This document shows, one piece after another, positions 8,904-15,524 of a DNA stretch of 24,329 nt; positions within the stretch are counted from its first letter, which is position 1, and every line of letters begins with the position of its first letter. The stretch is from a virus. Both the position numbers and the translations under genes were made by a program. The notes under the pieces were generated by a model. The model did no database searches. It was given only the letters and a program-made list of their open reading frames with translations, and had not been told where the DNA came from. Where the stretch lies: positions 1 to 24,329 of the IMG/VR virus record IMGVR_UViG_3300023175_001558, one strand, 5' to 3'.

Positions 8904-9120
8904 ATTGTTGTAATAACTCTGTTGTTTGTTTTGCAGTAAAGGTATGCTTAAACTTGCTAGGGAAGTTTGCACGGATTGCTTGCTGTTGTTTACGTGTATA
9001 AGGTACAGCAATAAACGCATCTGAGCCGTATACTTGTTGTGCAAGTTGGTACTGCGATGCACTAATTTTTTGTGCAAAGTTAAAAATAGTTAAGCCGGGT
9101 TCTGTTACTAGATAGCTCAT
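8896..9120 (-). CDS. Small conserved-type protein of unknown function, 74 aa
   Basis: A soluble protein I do not recognise, rich in Gln and Ala (AQKISASQYQLAQQVYGSD, TRKQQQAIRANFPSKF), with predicted helices and no membrane segment. It is supported as a gene by a strong ribosome site (AAGGAGA) 7 bases before the ATG, a near-consensus promoter just upstream (9147-9175), and end-to-start overlap with uvsE. Its place as first gene of an early-type unit with uvsE suggests early expression; a role in repair is only a guess from position. Confidence 0.8.
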   Translation of the reverse strand: MSYLVTEPGLTIFNFAQKISASQYQLAQQVYGSDAFIAVPYTRKQQQAIRANFPSKFKHTFTAKQTTELLQQYV

Positions 9121-9146
9121 AAGTGTCTCCTTACTGTTACTATATC

Positions 9147-9175
9147 AGTATAGAGTAAAGCGTCTTGGTTGTCAA
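9147..9175 (-). promoter_or_regulatory. Sigma70-like promoter for the 74-aa gene and uvsE
   Basis: TTGACA (9170-9175) and TATACT (9147-9152) on the minus strand with a 17-base spacer. The spacer shares an AAG-CG-TTTACT core with the promoter at 11654-11682. The -10 ends about 26 bases before the ATG at 9120. Confidence 0.85.
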
Positions 9176-9178
9176 CAC

Positions 9179-9745
9179 TTAATTGAATAAATGTTTATAC
9201 TTTGTATAAAAATCCAGTGCTTCTGTTTTTGTCATAGTTGGATATTTTTTGTATCTGTTATGCAAACTATCCCAATCTCTCATAGCTGGGTGTGTTTTTT
9301 CACCAATGCTAAGACGAGTTGCATAACGCCAGCCATCCAAGTTTTTGCTTTCTACCCAACGGTTATGCATAAACTTTGCGGCTGTTTCTTTGATATTTTC
9401 ATATACATCATCTTCCATTTCAATTTCAAATGGGTGTTGCATATCTTTGTCTGGGTCATATAAGTTACTGGCTTCTATTTCAAAGTCATCACCGTATCTC
9501 ATTTCCCAAGCACTTACAATAAATTCTGCTTCAGTTTTGTTTAAATGACGGGTTAAGTGTACTACGTACACATATGGAAACCCGTCATCAGCAATATCTT
9601 CATCTTCAACTTCTACTTCAAGATCCTCATCTTCATCATAAATTGGCACACCAGGCGGTGTGAATTTTAATACAGTATCAAACCATAGATCCATTTCTTG
9701 ATCAGTTAAGTCTCTTGCTGTTAAAAGTCGAATATACTGTTGCAT
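9179..9745 (-). CDS. Acidic protein with RyR-like domain, 188 aa
   Basis: Residues 36-54 are extremely acidic (YDEDEDLEVEVEDEDIADD). The C-terminal part, about 116-168, fits the ryanodine-receptor repeat (RyR) pattern also found in bacteria and phages: an upstream HxxW (His127, Trp130), Lys134, DGWRY (137-141), EKTHPAM (149-155) and a following SLHNRY. RyR domains are thought to bind ligands or partners; their role in phages is unknown. Its ATG overlaps the stop codon of the EF-hand protein by one base (TAATG), so the two are translationally coupled. No membrane segment is present. The RyR assignment rests on motif reading alone. Confidence 0.75.
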   Translation of the reverse strand: MQQYIRLLTARDLTDQEMDLWFDTVLKFTPPGVPIYDEDEDLEVEVEDEDIADDGFPYVYVVHLTRHLNKTEAEFIVSAWEMRYGDDFEIEASNLYDPDKDMQHPFEIEMEDDVYENIKETAAKFMHNRWVESKNLDGWRYATRLSIGEKTHPAMRDWDSLHNRYKKYPTMTKTEALDFYTKYKHLFN

Positions 9746-10194
9746 TATTTTCTCTTACGTACTATTTTAATTTCTTCTTCTGCGGCAGGCTCTTTTTTAG
9801 GAGCAGGCTTTGCAGCTGGTTTTGCTGCTGGTTTTGGCGCTGGGCTACTTACTGGCGCTGCCGCTGGAGCCTTTTTTCCAGATGAGTACGCCTGTGTTCC
9901 ATAAAATGCTGCAACAATAGCTGCAACTGACACAAAGTATGTAGGTGCCATATTTCCTAATAGTGTGCCTGCTGTATCTAAATTAAAAAATACAGTTAGC
10001 ACGATTGCAAATGGATATAATAACATTCCAAATAGTGCGAACCACGCCATATTGCGCTGTGCGTCTTGTCTTTTATCTTCGTTTTCTAGCATAATCATGC
10101 GTTCTGAACGTGCGATTTCTTCATCACTTACGATACCGTCTCCGTCAACATCGTACTGTGCATATAAAGAGTCCGATTGTAATTGTTTAGCCAT
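9745..10194 (-). CDS. EF-hand membrane protein with Pro/Ala/Lys-rich tail, 149 aa
   Basis: Residues 15-26 (DVDGDGIVSDEE) form a canonical 12-residue EF-hand calcium loop with Asp at 1, 3 and 5, Gly at 6 and Glu at 12. Two hydrophobic segments follow, about 49-71 and 82-102, so it is probably an inner-membrane hairpin. The tail from ~107 is rich in Pro, Ala and Lys (KPAAKPAAKPAPKK) and ends very basic (RKRK). The start chosen is the ATG at 10194 with AGAAGGAG upstream, rather than a GTG three codons earlier that overlaps the ribosome site. It has its own late box at 10218-10225 and is coupled to the RyR-like gene. Two membrane segments plus a charged tail would suit a holin or other envelope protein, but nothing here proves it. 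Confidence 0.87.
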   Translation of the reverse strand: MAKQLQSDSLYAQYDVDGDGIVSDEEIARSERMIMLENEDKRQDAQRNMAWFALFGMLLYPFAIVLTVFFNLDTAGTLLGNMAPTYFVSVAAIVAAFYGTQAYSSGKKAPAAAPVSSPAPKPAAKPAAKPAPKKEPAAEEEIKIVRKRK

Positions 10195-10217
10195 AATAAA
10201 CACTCCTTCTCACAGAG

Positions 10218-10225
10218 TATTTATC
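10218..10225 (-). promoter_or_regulatory. T4-type late promoter box (GATAAATA) for the EF-hand gene
   Basis: GATAAATA on the minus strand, 23 bases upstream of the ATG at 10194. This is the same spacing as the fibre-gene boxes. Confidence 0.65.
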
Positions 10226-10252
10226 GAAATTATGACTTGTTGTCCAATAAAT

Positions 10253-10348
10253 TTATATAGTAGTAATACTGTCAGTAATTGTTAAATCACCAAATGTTCC
10301 TGCAGCAATTATACTAGGAGGTTTTATACATGTGTAGCTAATGTCACA
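10253..10348 (-). pseudogene. Coding-like remnant downstream of the 233-aa gene, about 31 codons
   Basis: In the -1 frame relative to the 233-aa gene an open stretch reads KPPSIIAAGTFGDLTITDSI and ends at a TAA at 10253-10255. It looks like the C-terminus of a phage structural protein. It has no ATG, no ribosome site of its own, and a stop (10349-10351) just upstream. It overlaps the last ~24 bases of the 233-aa gene. Most likely it is the tail end of an older gene left behind by recombination; a frameshift extension of the 233-aa protein is possible but no slippery site is visible. Confidence 0.35.
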
Positions 10349-11025
10349 TTAACAAATGCTGTCCACTTGACTGTGGCATTTGCTGCACCACTTGCTTTAA
10401 CAACTACTGAATCAGTAGTGTCATTTGCTTCCATAAGTGCATACCAGCTGGTTGAACTTTCACCTAAAATTTCTTCCATTGGATCAGTTAACAATACAGT
10501 TGTACCAGCATCATTAACAACTACACCCTTGATAATATATCCTGCATTTTCATTGTTAGTCCCGCCACGGGCAACAATTTTAGCTTCAACAATACCTGCT
10601 GTATCATCTGGAATATTAATTCTTCCACTGGTAATAGTAGTACTGCCGTCAATTGTGGTGTTAGTAACATCAATTAAAGTAGTATCTGCACTCAGTGTTG
10701 TTTGTATTAATAATTCTATTTCGTTTGCATCAGTGGATGTACCAGTTAAAATGTACTGTATATTCTTTGCTTCTGGAACATATGTACTTCTGAGTGTAAA
10801 TGAGTCCAGTGCATCGTTAAGGCCTGTTTCTATTTCTGTCCATGCTGATTGACTGTATATCCACATCCTTCCGCTTGTACCATGTTGCATATACAAGTCG
10901 CCGTTTCTTGGACTTGCTGGATTACCTACAGATGGTGAAACTGACCCTTGATACAACGTAGGGCCAGACTTGTGGATTTTGAAAGAAGGATAACTTGTAC
11001 CCTTCAGGTTTTGTGTTACTGCCAT
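10324..11025 (-). CDS. Fibre-like structural protein, 233 aa
   Basis: The N-terminal region reads like a phage fibre or virion protein: SPSVGNPASPRNGDLYMQHGTSGRMWIYSQSAWTEI resembles the NGDLY...W modules of fibre proteins. The middle is Thr/Ile/Asp-rich beta structure. The C-terminal ~130 residues (from about YVPEAKNIQY) look like a beta-sandwich that ends in WTAFVNVTLATHV, similar in style to the ends of the 357-, 456- and 684-aa proteins. The ATG has GGAG upstream, and a late box lies 72 bases before it, past a short 5' leader. No catalytic motif is seen. I take it as a virion or fibre component. Confidence 0.78.
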   Translation of the reverse strand: MAVTQNLKGTSYPSFKIHKSGPTLYQGSVSPSVGNPASPRNGDLYMQHGTSGRMWIYSQSAWTEIETGLNDALDSFTLRSTYVPEAKNIQYILTGTSTDANEIELLIQTTLSADTTLIDVTNTTIDGSTTITSGRINIPDDTAGIVEAKIVARGGTNNENAGYIIKGVVVNDAGTTVLLTDPMEEILGESSTSWYALMEANDTTDSVVVKASGAANATVKWTAFVNVTLATHV

Positions 11026-11079
11026 TTTATACTCCGTTCAGTGCCACTGACACTGCCAGTCAACTTTCGTTGCTGTCGA

Positions 11080-11093
11080 TAAGCATTTGCTTA
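11080..11093 (-). repeat. Short inverted repeat in the leader of the 233-aa gene
   Basis: TAAGCA-TT-TGCTTA, six-base arms with two bases between, lies just downstream of the late box at 11098-11105. It would form a hairpin at or near the 5' end of the late transcript, possibly stabilising it. Small enough to be chance. Confidence 0.35.
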
Positions 11094-11097
11094 CAGA

Positions 11098-11105
11098 TAT
11101 TTATC
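11098..11105 (-). promoter_or_regulatory. T4-type late promoter box (GATAAATA) for the 233-aa gene
   Basis: GATAAATA on the minus strand immediately after the stop of the 84-aa gene, 72 bases before the ATG at 11025. This gives the longest leader among the late boxes in this window. Confidence 0.6.
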
Positions 11106-11106
11106 C

Positions 11107-11361
11107 TTACCATTCTTTTTTGTCACCCTGTTGTTCATTGTACTCATAGCCAGCATAGTACTGTTTAATTTCTTCATCAGTCATATCGTCTTTTTCTACA
11201 CGGTCAGACATACCAGTACCACCTACATAATAATGCGGGCGTATGCCACGGCCATAATAACTGTCAGCACTACCACGATCAAAAGGACCGCCATGTCTTA
11301 CAATAGCTGATTTACCAAAAGTAACGTCATACACAGTGCCTTGATATTCAAAAGTTTCCAT
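11107..11361 (-). CDS. Small conserved phage protein with DRGSADSYYGR motif, 84 aa
   Basis: The centre (RHGGPFDRGSADSYYGR, then RPHYYVGGTG) is a pattern I associate with a widespread family of short, uncharacterised phage proteins. The C-terminus is acidic and helical (MTDEEIKQYYAGYEYNEQQGD). Strong ribosome site AAGGAGA lies upstream of the ATG. It follows the 83-aa gene by 11 bases in an early-type unit driven from 11654-11682. Function unknown. Confidence 0.85.
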   Translation of the reverse strand: METFEYQGTVYDVTFGKSAIVRHGGPFDRGSADSYYGRGIRPHYYVGGTGMSDRVEKDDMTDEEIKQYYAGYEYNEQQGDKKEW

Positions 11362-11372
11362 TTTATATCTCC

Positions 11373-11624
11373 TTACGCAAAAAGTGGCTGCATTGTTTCG
11401 TAAATTTTGTTGTAAGCATTTACTTCTGCTTCATACCATTCATAAAAGTCGCTATCGCTGTCAAAACGTGCAAGTGGTGAATCATATGACGCACAATGTT
11501 CTTCCCAAACACGGTCCATTGCTTGCATACCCTCCAGCATGTCTCCACGACCGTAATGCTTCATTGTTACAGTTGCTTCTTCGAACGTCATATCAATTTT
11601 GTTAAAAGCGGGAATACGGAACAT
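11373..11624 (-). CDS. Small acidic protein of unknown function, 83 aa
   Basis: A soluble, acidic protein rich in aromatic residues and Met (WEEHCASYDSPLARFDSDSD, FYEWYEAEVNAYNKIYETM). I do not recognise the family. The start is taken as the ATG at 11624 because a strong AAAGGAGA lies 6 bases before it; an in-frame ATG at 11642 would put that ribosome site inside the gene and has only a weak site of its own. First gene after the sigma70-like promoter at 11654-11682, so probably expressed early, together with the 84-aa gene. Confidence 0.82.
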   Translation of the reverse strand: MFRIPAFNKIDMTFEEATVTMKHYGRGDMLEGMQAMDRVWEEHCASYDSPLARFDSDSDFYEWYEAEVNAYNKIYETMQPLFA

Positions 11625-11653
11625 TTTGGTCTCCTTTGTCATCTTACTCTTAT

Positions 11654-11682
11654 AATATAAAGTAAAACGCCTTACTTGTCAA
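11654..11682 (-). promoter_or_regulatory. Sigma70-like promoter for the 83-aa and 84-aa genes
   Basis: TTGACA (11677-11682) and TATATT (11654-11659) on the minus strand, spacer 17. Its spacer shares AAG-CG-TTTACT with the promoter of the 74-aa/uvsE unit. It lies just after the terminator of the preceding unit, so it restarts transcription. Confidence 0.82.
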
Positions 11683-11703
11683 CAAAAAAGTCACAAAAAG
11701 TTC

Positions 11704-11730
11704 AAAAAAATAGGCGCCCTAGGCGCCTAT
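11704..11730 (-). terminator. Rho-independent terminator after the 78-aa gene
   Basis: Perfect inverted repeat ATAGGCGCC-CTA-GGCGCCTAT (11710-11730), a 9-base GC-rich stem with a three-base loop. It is followed on the minus strand by a run of seven T. It ends the unit containing the 78-aa structural gene and insulates it from the early-type promoter at 11654-11682. Confidence 0.9.
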
Positions 11731-11753
11731 TAAAACATTAAATGTTATTGCTA

Positions 11754-11990
11754 TTAGTCAGCAAATGTTACAACTAGTGTTGAGTCAGTAAGTGTTGGTG
11801 CAGCACCTGTACCTTGGATTGCGATGTGATCGCCGTTTGCTGTACCTTCTACTGCTGCAACTGTGAAACCTGCTTCTGCTGCTTCTGCACAAGCTACTTC
11901 TACGTTTGTGCCTGTTGCTACTACAAAAATGTGTGTTTGTCCGCCTAGGCCAGTGCCGGCACGAACTGCTTGTGATGTTGTTAAAGCCAT
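11754..11990 (-). CDS. Small Ala/Thr/Gly-rich probable virion protein, 78 aa
   Basis: The sequence is simple and rich in Ala, Thr, Gly and Val (TGTNVEVACAEAAEAGFTV, ending LTDSTLVVTFAD), without motifs, membrane segments or charged clusters. The final beta strand resembles the last strand of the 684-aa fibre (YVIVTFVAE). It has a very good ribosome site (TAGGAGAA) before the ATG, its own late box at 12034-12041 and a strong terminator straight after it. That arrangement suggests a short, abundant late mRNA, so it may be a high-copy decoration or fibre-cap protein. Identity is inferred from context only. Confidence 0.75.
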   Translation of the reverse strand: MALTTSQAVRAGTGLGGQTHIFVVATGTNVEVACAEAAEAGFTVAAVEGTANGDHIAIQGTGAAPTLTDSTLVVTFAD

Positions 11991-12033
11991 TTTAATTCTC
12001 CTAAAATTTAAACTTGCGCTTTGCGCTTACTTT

Positions 12034-12041
12034 TATTTATG
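12034..12041 (-). promoter_or_regulatory. T4-type late promoter box (CATAAATA) for the 78-aa gene
   Basis: CATAAATA on the minus strand, 43 bases before the ATG at 11990. A TTGACA (12048-12053) lies just upstream but has no -10 at 16-18 bases, so the late box is the better call. Confidence 0.65.
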
Positions 12042-12063
12042 CTTTCTTGTCAATTTTTTACTT

Positions 12064-14118
12064 TTATTCTGCAACAAATGTTACGATTACATATCCTGCA
12101 CCAGTACTTGCGCCTGTTACACTAGCAATCAACTGTGTTGAACTACCGTAAAGTTGCATTAGATCAACTTGGTAAATGCCAGTTGTTTCTGGATCAATCT
12201 CTTCTGCTGTTGCAATTTCACCAACTGCACCTGATCTACCCAGTGTAATAGTTGTACCTGCTGTGTATGCGCTTGTAATATTAACTTTTGCTTCTACTAC
12301 TCTAACGTTTGCTGGTAGTGCTGCACCAATGTTAACATCACTTGTACCAATTGCTACACGGCGTGTACTGGTAATACCAACTTGGTTAGTTGGGTTTGTC
12401 CAAACTGGAAGACCGTTTGCAACTGTAAGTACGTCACCGTCAGTGCCAATTGCCAGTTTAGCAAGCACACCATCTGCACCAGTATTACCTGCATATAGTA
12501 AATCACCTGATGTGTATGAACTTTGTCCAGTACCACCATGACTTTCAGGTAGTGTACCAGTTACTGCGTCCGCCGCTGCTAAATCAACAGCACCATACTC
12601 TAGTACACCAGCAGCACTAACACGCAATACTTGGTTGTTTAAACCAACACTTAATTTTGTAAGTTTGTTAGTTGCATCACCAAATAGCAAGTCATATTGT
12701 GCATATGTACTTTCGCCTGTACCACCGTTTGTTTCGTCTAGTACACCACTTACACTTGTGCCAGTTTGACCCAAGTCCAGTGTACCGTACCCTAAATTAC
12801 CACTACCATCAACACGTAGTACTTGGTTAGATGTACCAACAGCAAGTTCTGTTGTTGTATTACCACTATTGTCACTTAGATATAAACTCTGATCTGCATA
12901 TGCACTAACATCTGCCGCCAAACCACCACGACTACGGAGCAAGGTATTTGTCGTTGCAGCTGGTTGATCTAAGCTAATCGCTGTCCATGTTGCTGTACCG
13001 CCAGCACCGTCACTAATTAGTGATTGGTATTGTGTAGTACTTGATTTAACAGCAAGGTCGTCATTATCTAGATGGATTGTTGTGCCATCTGTACGTACAT
13101 AAATTCTATTACCGTCTTGTGCCAGACCGTCGTTAGCATAAATGCCACTTACACGGCTAAACTGTGCCCAAGTAATTGGATCTGTACCAAGTGTAGCATT
13201 ACCAGTTGGATTGTTTACAACCCATCCACTGTCTTGCCATACTGTACCTTCCAATACGAATACAAATACACCGCCACCCATTTCACTACCAGCAGCATTT
13301 GCGGCTGAACCAGTGTATGTGCCTAGCGTATGTCCAGTTAATGTCCAACCAGATGGATCAGCACTGGTTGTATCGGTTAGTGTAATTGAAGAACCAGTAT
13401 AGATCAATGTAACTAGACTAATTAATCCACCAGCATCTTGAAATTCAACTGTTAGTCCTGGCACGCCCATTGACTGAATCACGCCAATTGCGCCTGCGCC
13501 ACTAGCAGTATAGTTAACGCCATCAGCAGTTAAATTATATTCATAAACAGTTGCCCCAGCGTATGGGTCTTGTACTGTACCACGTAGTACAATACTACCA
13601 CCAGCACTTGCTGCCGCTTCACCAGCTGGCGCAGCGTTATCTGCATCTGGTGCACGACTTAGTGTACCTGCGCTGCTGTCAAATACCCAAATACCGTTAC
13701 CAACTGCGTCAGCGCCAGTTGCGTCTTTAATCAGTACACGATCACCATCTGCTAGTGTAACACCGTCAATTACACCGCCTGTTAGTGTCCAAACTTCGTT
13801 ACTGTATGACAAGTTTGTCATATCATCTGTTGCTGTTCCGCTATTGACATTGCTGTCAATACTTGTTAAGCCATTTGTTGCAACCCTAACGGCTGCTTTT
13901 GGTTTTAAACCTTGTGCAACACTGTCTACATAATATTTTGTGGCAGCATCACGGTTTTCAACTGGTTCAGCTACACGAAAGTTTACATAGTCATTGTCAG
14001 CAAGGTTTCTAGCGTTAAATGCGTTATCCGCATTATCAAATTTAATTCGACCGTTTGACTTACCAAACTGAACGTCTGAATATAAACCTGATAATCCATA
14101 TTGTTTTGTGAGTGCCAT
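12064..14118 (-). CDS. Long tail-fibre-like protein with GGTGxSSY repeats, 684 aa
   Basis: The N-terminal ~100 residues contain NAFNARNLADNDYVNFRVAE and NRDAATKYYVDSVAQGLKPK, typical of phage fibre N-terminal regions. Several repeat units follow, such as NGGTGESTYAQYDLLFGD and HGGTGQSSYTSGDLLYAG, interleaved with NNQVLRVSAAGVLEYG-type units; these form the triple-stranded shafts of many phage fibres. The C-terminal ~110 residues form a separate beta domain (ISTRRVAIGTSDVNIGAALP to VIVTFVAE) related in style to the end of the 456-aa protein. RBS AGGAAC upstream of the ATG; late box TATAAATA 28 bases before it. Probable receptor-binding fibre or part of one. Confidence 0.88.
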   Translation of the reverse strand: MALTKQYGLSGLYSDVQFGKSNGRIKFDNADNAFNARNLADNDYVNFRVAEPVENRDAATKYYVDSVAQGLKPKAAVRVATNGLTSIDSNVNSGTATDDMTNLSYSNEVWTLTGGVIDGVTLADGDRVLIKDATGADAVGNGIWVFDSSAGTLSRAPDADNAAPAGEAAASAGGSIVLRGTVQDPYAGATVYEYNLTADGVNYTASGAGAIGVIQSMGVPGLTVEFQDAGGLISLVTLIYTGSSITLTDTTSADPSGWTLTGHTLGTYTGSAANAAGSEMGGGVFVFVLEGTVWQDSGWVVNNPTGNATLGTDPITWAQFSRVSGIYANDGLAQDGNRIYVRTDGTTIHLDNDDLAVKSSTTQYQSLISDGAGGTATWTAISLDQPAATTNTLLRSRGGLAADVSAYADQSLYLSDNSGNTTTELAVGTSNQVLRVDGSGNLGYGTLDLGQTGTSVSGVLDETNGGTGESTYAQYDLLFGDATNKLTKLSVGLNNQVLRVSAAGVLEYGAVDLAAADAVTGTLPESHGGTGQSSYTSGDLLYAGNTGADGVLAKLAIGTDGDVLTVANGLPVWTNPTNQVGITSTRRVAIGTSDVNIGAALPANVRVVEAKVNITSAYTAGTTITLGRSGAVGEIATAEEIDPETTGIYQVDLMQLYGSSTQLIASVTGASTGAGYVIVTFVAE

Positions 14119-14146
14119 CTGTTGTTCCTAATCCTCTTGTTATACT

Positions 14147-14154
14147 TATTTATA
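14147..14154 (-). promoter_or_regulatory. T4-type late promoter box (TATAAATA) for the 684-aa fibre gene
   Basis: An exact T4 late consensus TATAAATA on the minus strand, 28 bases upstream of the ATG at 14118. It overlaps the stop region of the 456-aa gene. Confidence 0.75.
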
Positions 14155-15520
14155 CATATGTTATCAAAACTCGTGCTTCACCTTGTGTTGCACCGTTAGC
14201 ATTTAAATAAACATTAATATCTTCTTTTTGTGTTTGTGCATAAATTTCACTAGGAAAACTCTGATATTCTCCAGTGACACTTGTATCATTTTCATGTTCT
14301 GTCATATATTTGGAATTGTCATATTGGTCACCTACTGTAATAGTTGCACCATTATCAAAAGGAGTAACTATTCGTAAACTTACATTTACAACCCTGGCTA
14401 AACCACTCACTTTATAGATAACAGTGGTATTTGCGCTCAAATGGGTAATACTGCGTTCAAAACTTCTGGCATCAACTGCTGAACCAGACTGGCTCTGCAT
14501 AAGAATCCATTGGCCAGCATCGTAAATATAAAATCCCCAATCACCAACCCCAATGTCATGAACATATGCAGTATCTCCGTCACTTGGATTTGCTATATTT
14601 TGTAGATCTGTCAGTGTGTCAATTACATAGCTACTGCTGATACTACCAACATCTACACTACCAGCTGGGTTGAATACCGCACGAGTATTATCAAGTTTTA
14701 TATAAATTGGTTGTCCAGCAGTTCTGCTATCAATACTGTTGGGACTAAAGTTTATTAACTCACCACCGCTACTGGCATTATCTAAAAAGTATAATTCTCC
14801 TGGACCACCATCAGCCAGTTCAATATCTACAACTGGTCCTACAGTTCTTATTCTAAAATAATCATCTGTTGGGTAATTTGTTTCTTCTACGATACCAATA
14901 ATACGTTTTGCATCTTGACTAATATCAGTCAAAAAGTTTGCCGGTGCATAAACACCATTACTGTTTAGGACTATGGCTTGACCAACGCTAAAATTATGTG
15001 TGGGTTGAAAAACTTGCAGAGTATCATTTTTACCACGTTGGGTAAATCTACTCATAATTTGCGTAGCAAACCCTCTGGTAAATCCGGCTGGCAATACATC
15101 TGGCAGTGGGAACAACACTGGCATCTGGTTTTTAGTTTCAAACAAAAATCCAGGACCATCTATTAGACTACCGTCTGCATACTGAGTATAGTCAGTGATG
15201 GCATTCATTTTATCTTCATCACTGGCTTTGAATTCAATTTGTCCAGTTGTCACTAAGTTTATGATTTCATCAATTACAAGAAGTCTACCATTTGAACCAG
15301 TTGTTACGTAATCACCTACTTTTATATCTCTGGCATCATATTGCATAGGAACAACACTGTTGTGGCTACTGTGTAACTGTGCATTAACATCAGCAATAAA
15401 CCGCCACTGTTTAGGTTCACCAGCAGCATCATCTACACCTGACTGCCCTGGCCAGCGATCTGTAATTTCTTGAGTTCTCAAGTATAAACTTAGTAGTTTT
15501 GGAGGGGCAATATTAGTCAT
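14150..15520 (-). CDS. Virion or fibre structural protein, 456 aa
   Basis: Multi-domain, mostly beta protein without enzymatic motifs. The first ~290 residues (from KLLSLYLRTQEITDRWPGQS) look like a virion-protein body. Residues ~305-345 hold a DTLTDLQNIANPSDGDTAYVHD...WGFYIYDAGQWI segment, a motif seen in phage fibre proteins. The last ~105 residues (RSFERSITHLSANTTVIYKV to EARVLITYV) form a beta domain similar in layout to the C-terminus of the 684-aa fibre. The ATG begins 4 bases after the 357-aa gene and has a weak ribosome site, so translation is probably coupled. Likely part of the same appendage. Confidence 0.8.
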   Translation of the reverse strand: MTNIAPPKLLSLYLRTQEITDRWPGQSGVDDAAGEPKQWRFIADVNAQLHSSHNSVVPMQYDARDIKVGDYVTTGSNGRLLVIDEIINLVTTGQIEFKASDEDKMNAITDYTQYADGSLIDGPGFLFETKNQMPVLFPLPDVLPAGFTRGFATQIMSRFTQRGKNDTLQVFQPTHNFSVGQAIVLNSNGVYAPANFLTDISQDAKRIIGIVEETNYPTDDYFRIRTVGPVVDIELADGGPGELYFLDNASSGGELINFSPNSIDSRTAGQPIYIKLDNTRAVFNPAGSVDVGSISSSYVIDTLTDLQNIANPSDGDTAYVHDIGVGDWGFYIYDAGQWILMQSQSGSAVDARSFERSITHLSANTTVIYKVSGLARVVNVSLRIVTPFDNGATITVGDQYDNSKYMTEHENDTSVTGEYQSFPSEIYAQTQKEDINVYLNANGATQGEARVLITYV

Positions 15521-15524
15521 ATTT

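Noticed and set aside
8904-9077. A longer UvsE reading frame starting at 9077
   Set aside because: The extra 58 residues lie over the 74-aa gene in another frame and show no UVDE similarity; the family N-terminus begins right after the ATG at 8903.
10313-10335. Plus-strand AGGAGG followed by ATG, resembling a strong gene start
   Set aside because: The frame stops after three codons (ATG TGT AGC TAA), and on the minus strand the region is the end of the 233-aa gene.
10324-10351. Programmed -1 frameshift joining the 233-aa protein to the downstream open stretch
   Set aside because: No slippery heptamer lies between the -1 frame stop at 10349-10351 and the 0-frame stop at 10324-10326, so a remnant is the simpler reading.
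12048-12053. TTGACA upstream of the 78-aa gene as a sigma70 promoter
   Set aside because: No acceptable -10 lies 16-18 bases downstream; the late box fits better. Similar TTGACA words near 3770 and 16665 lie inside coding ends and also lack a -10.
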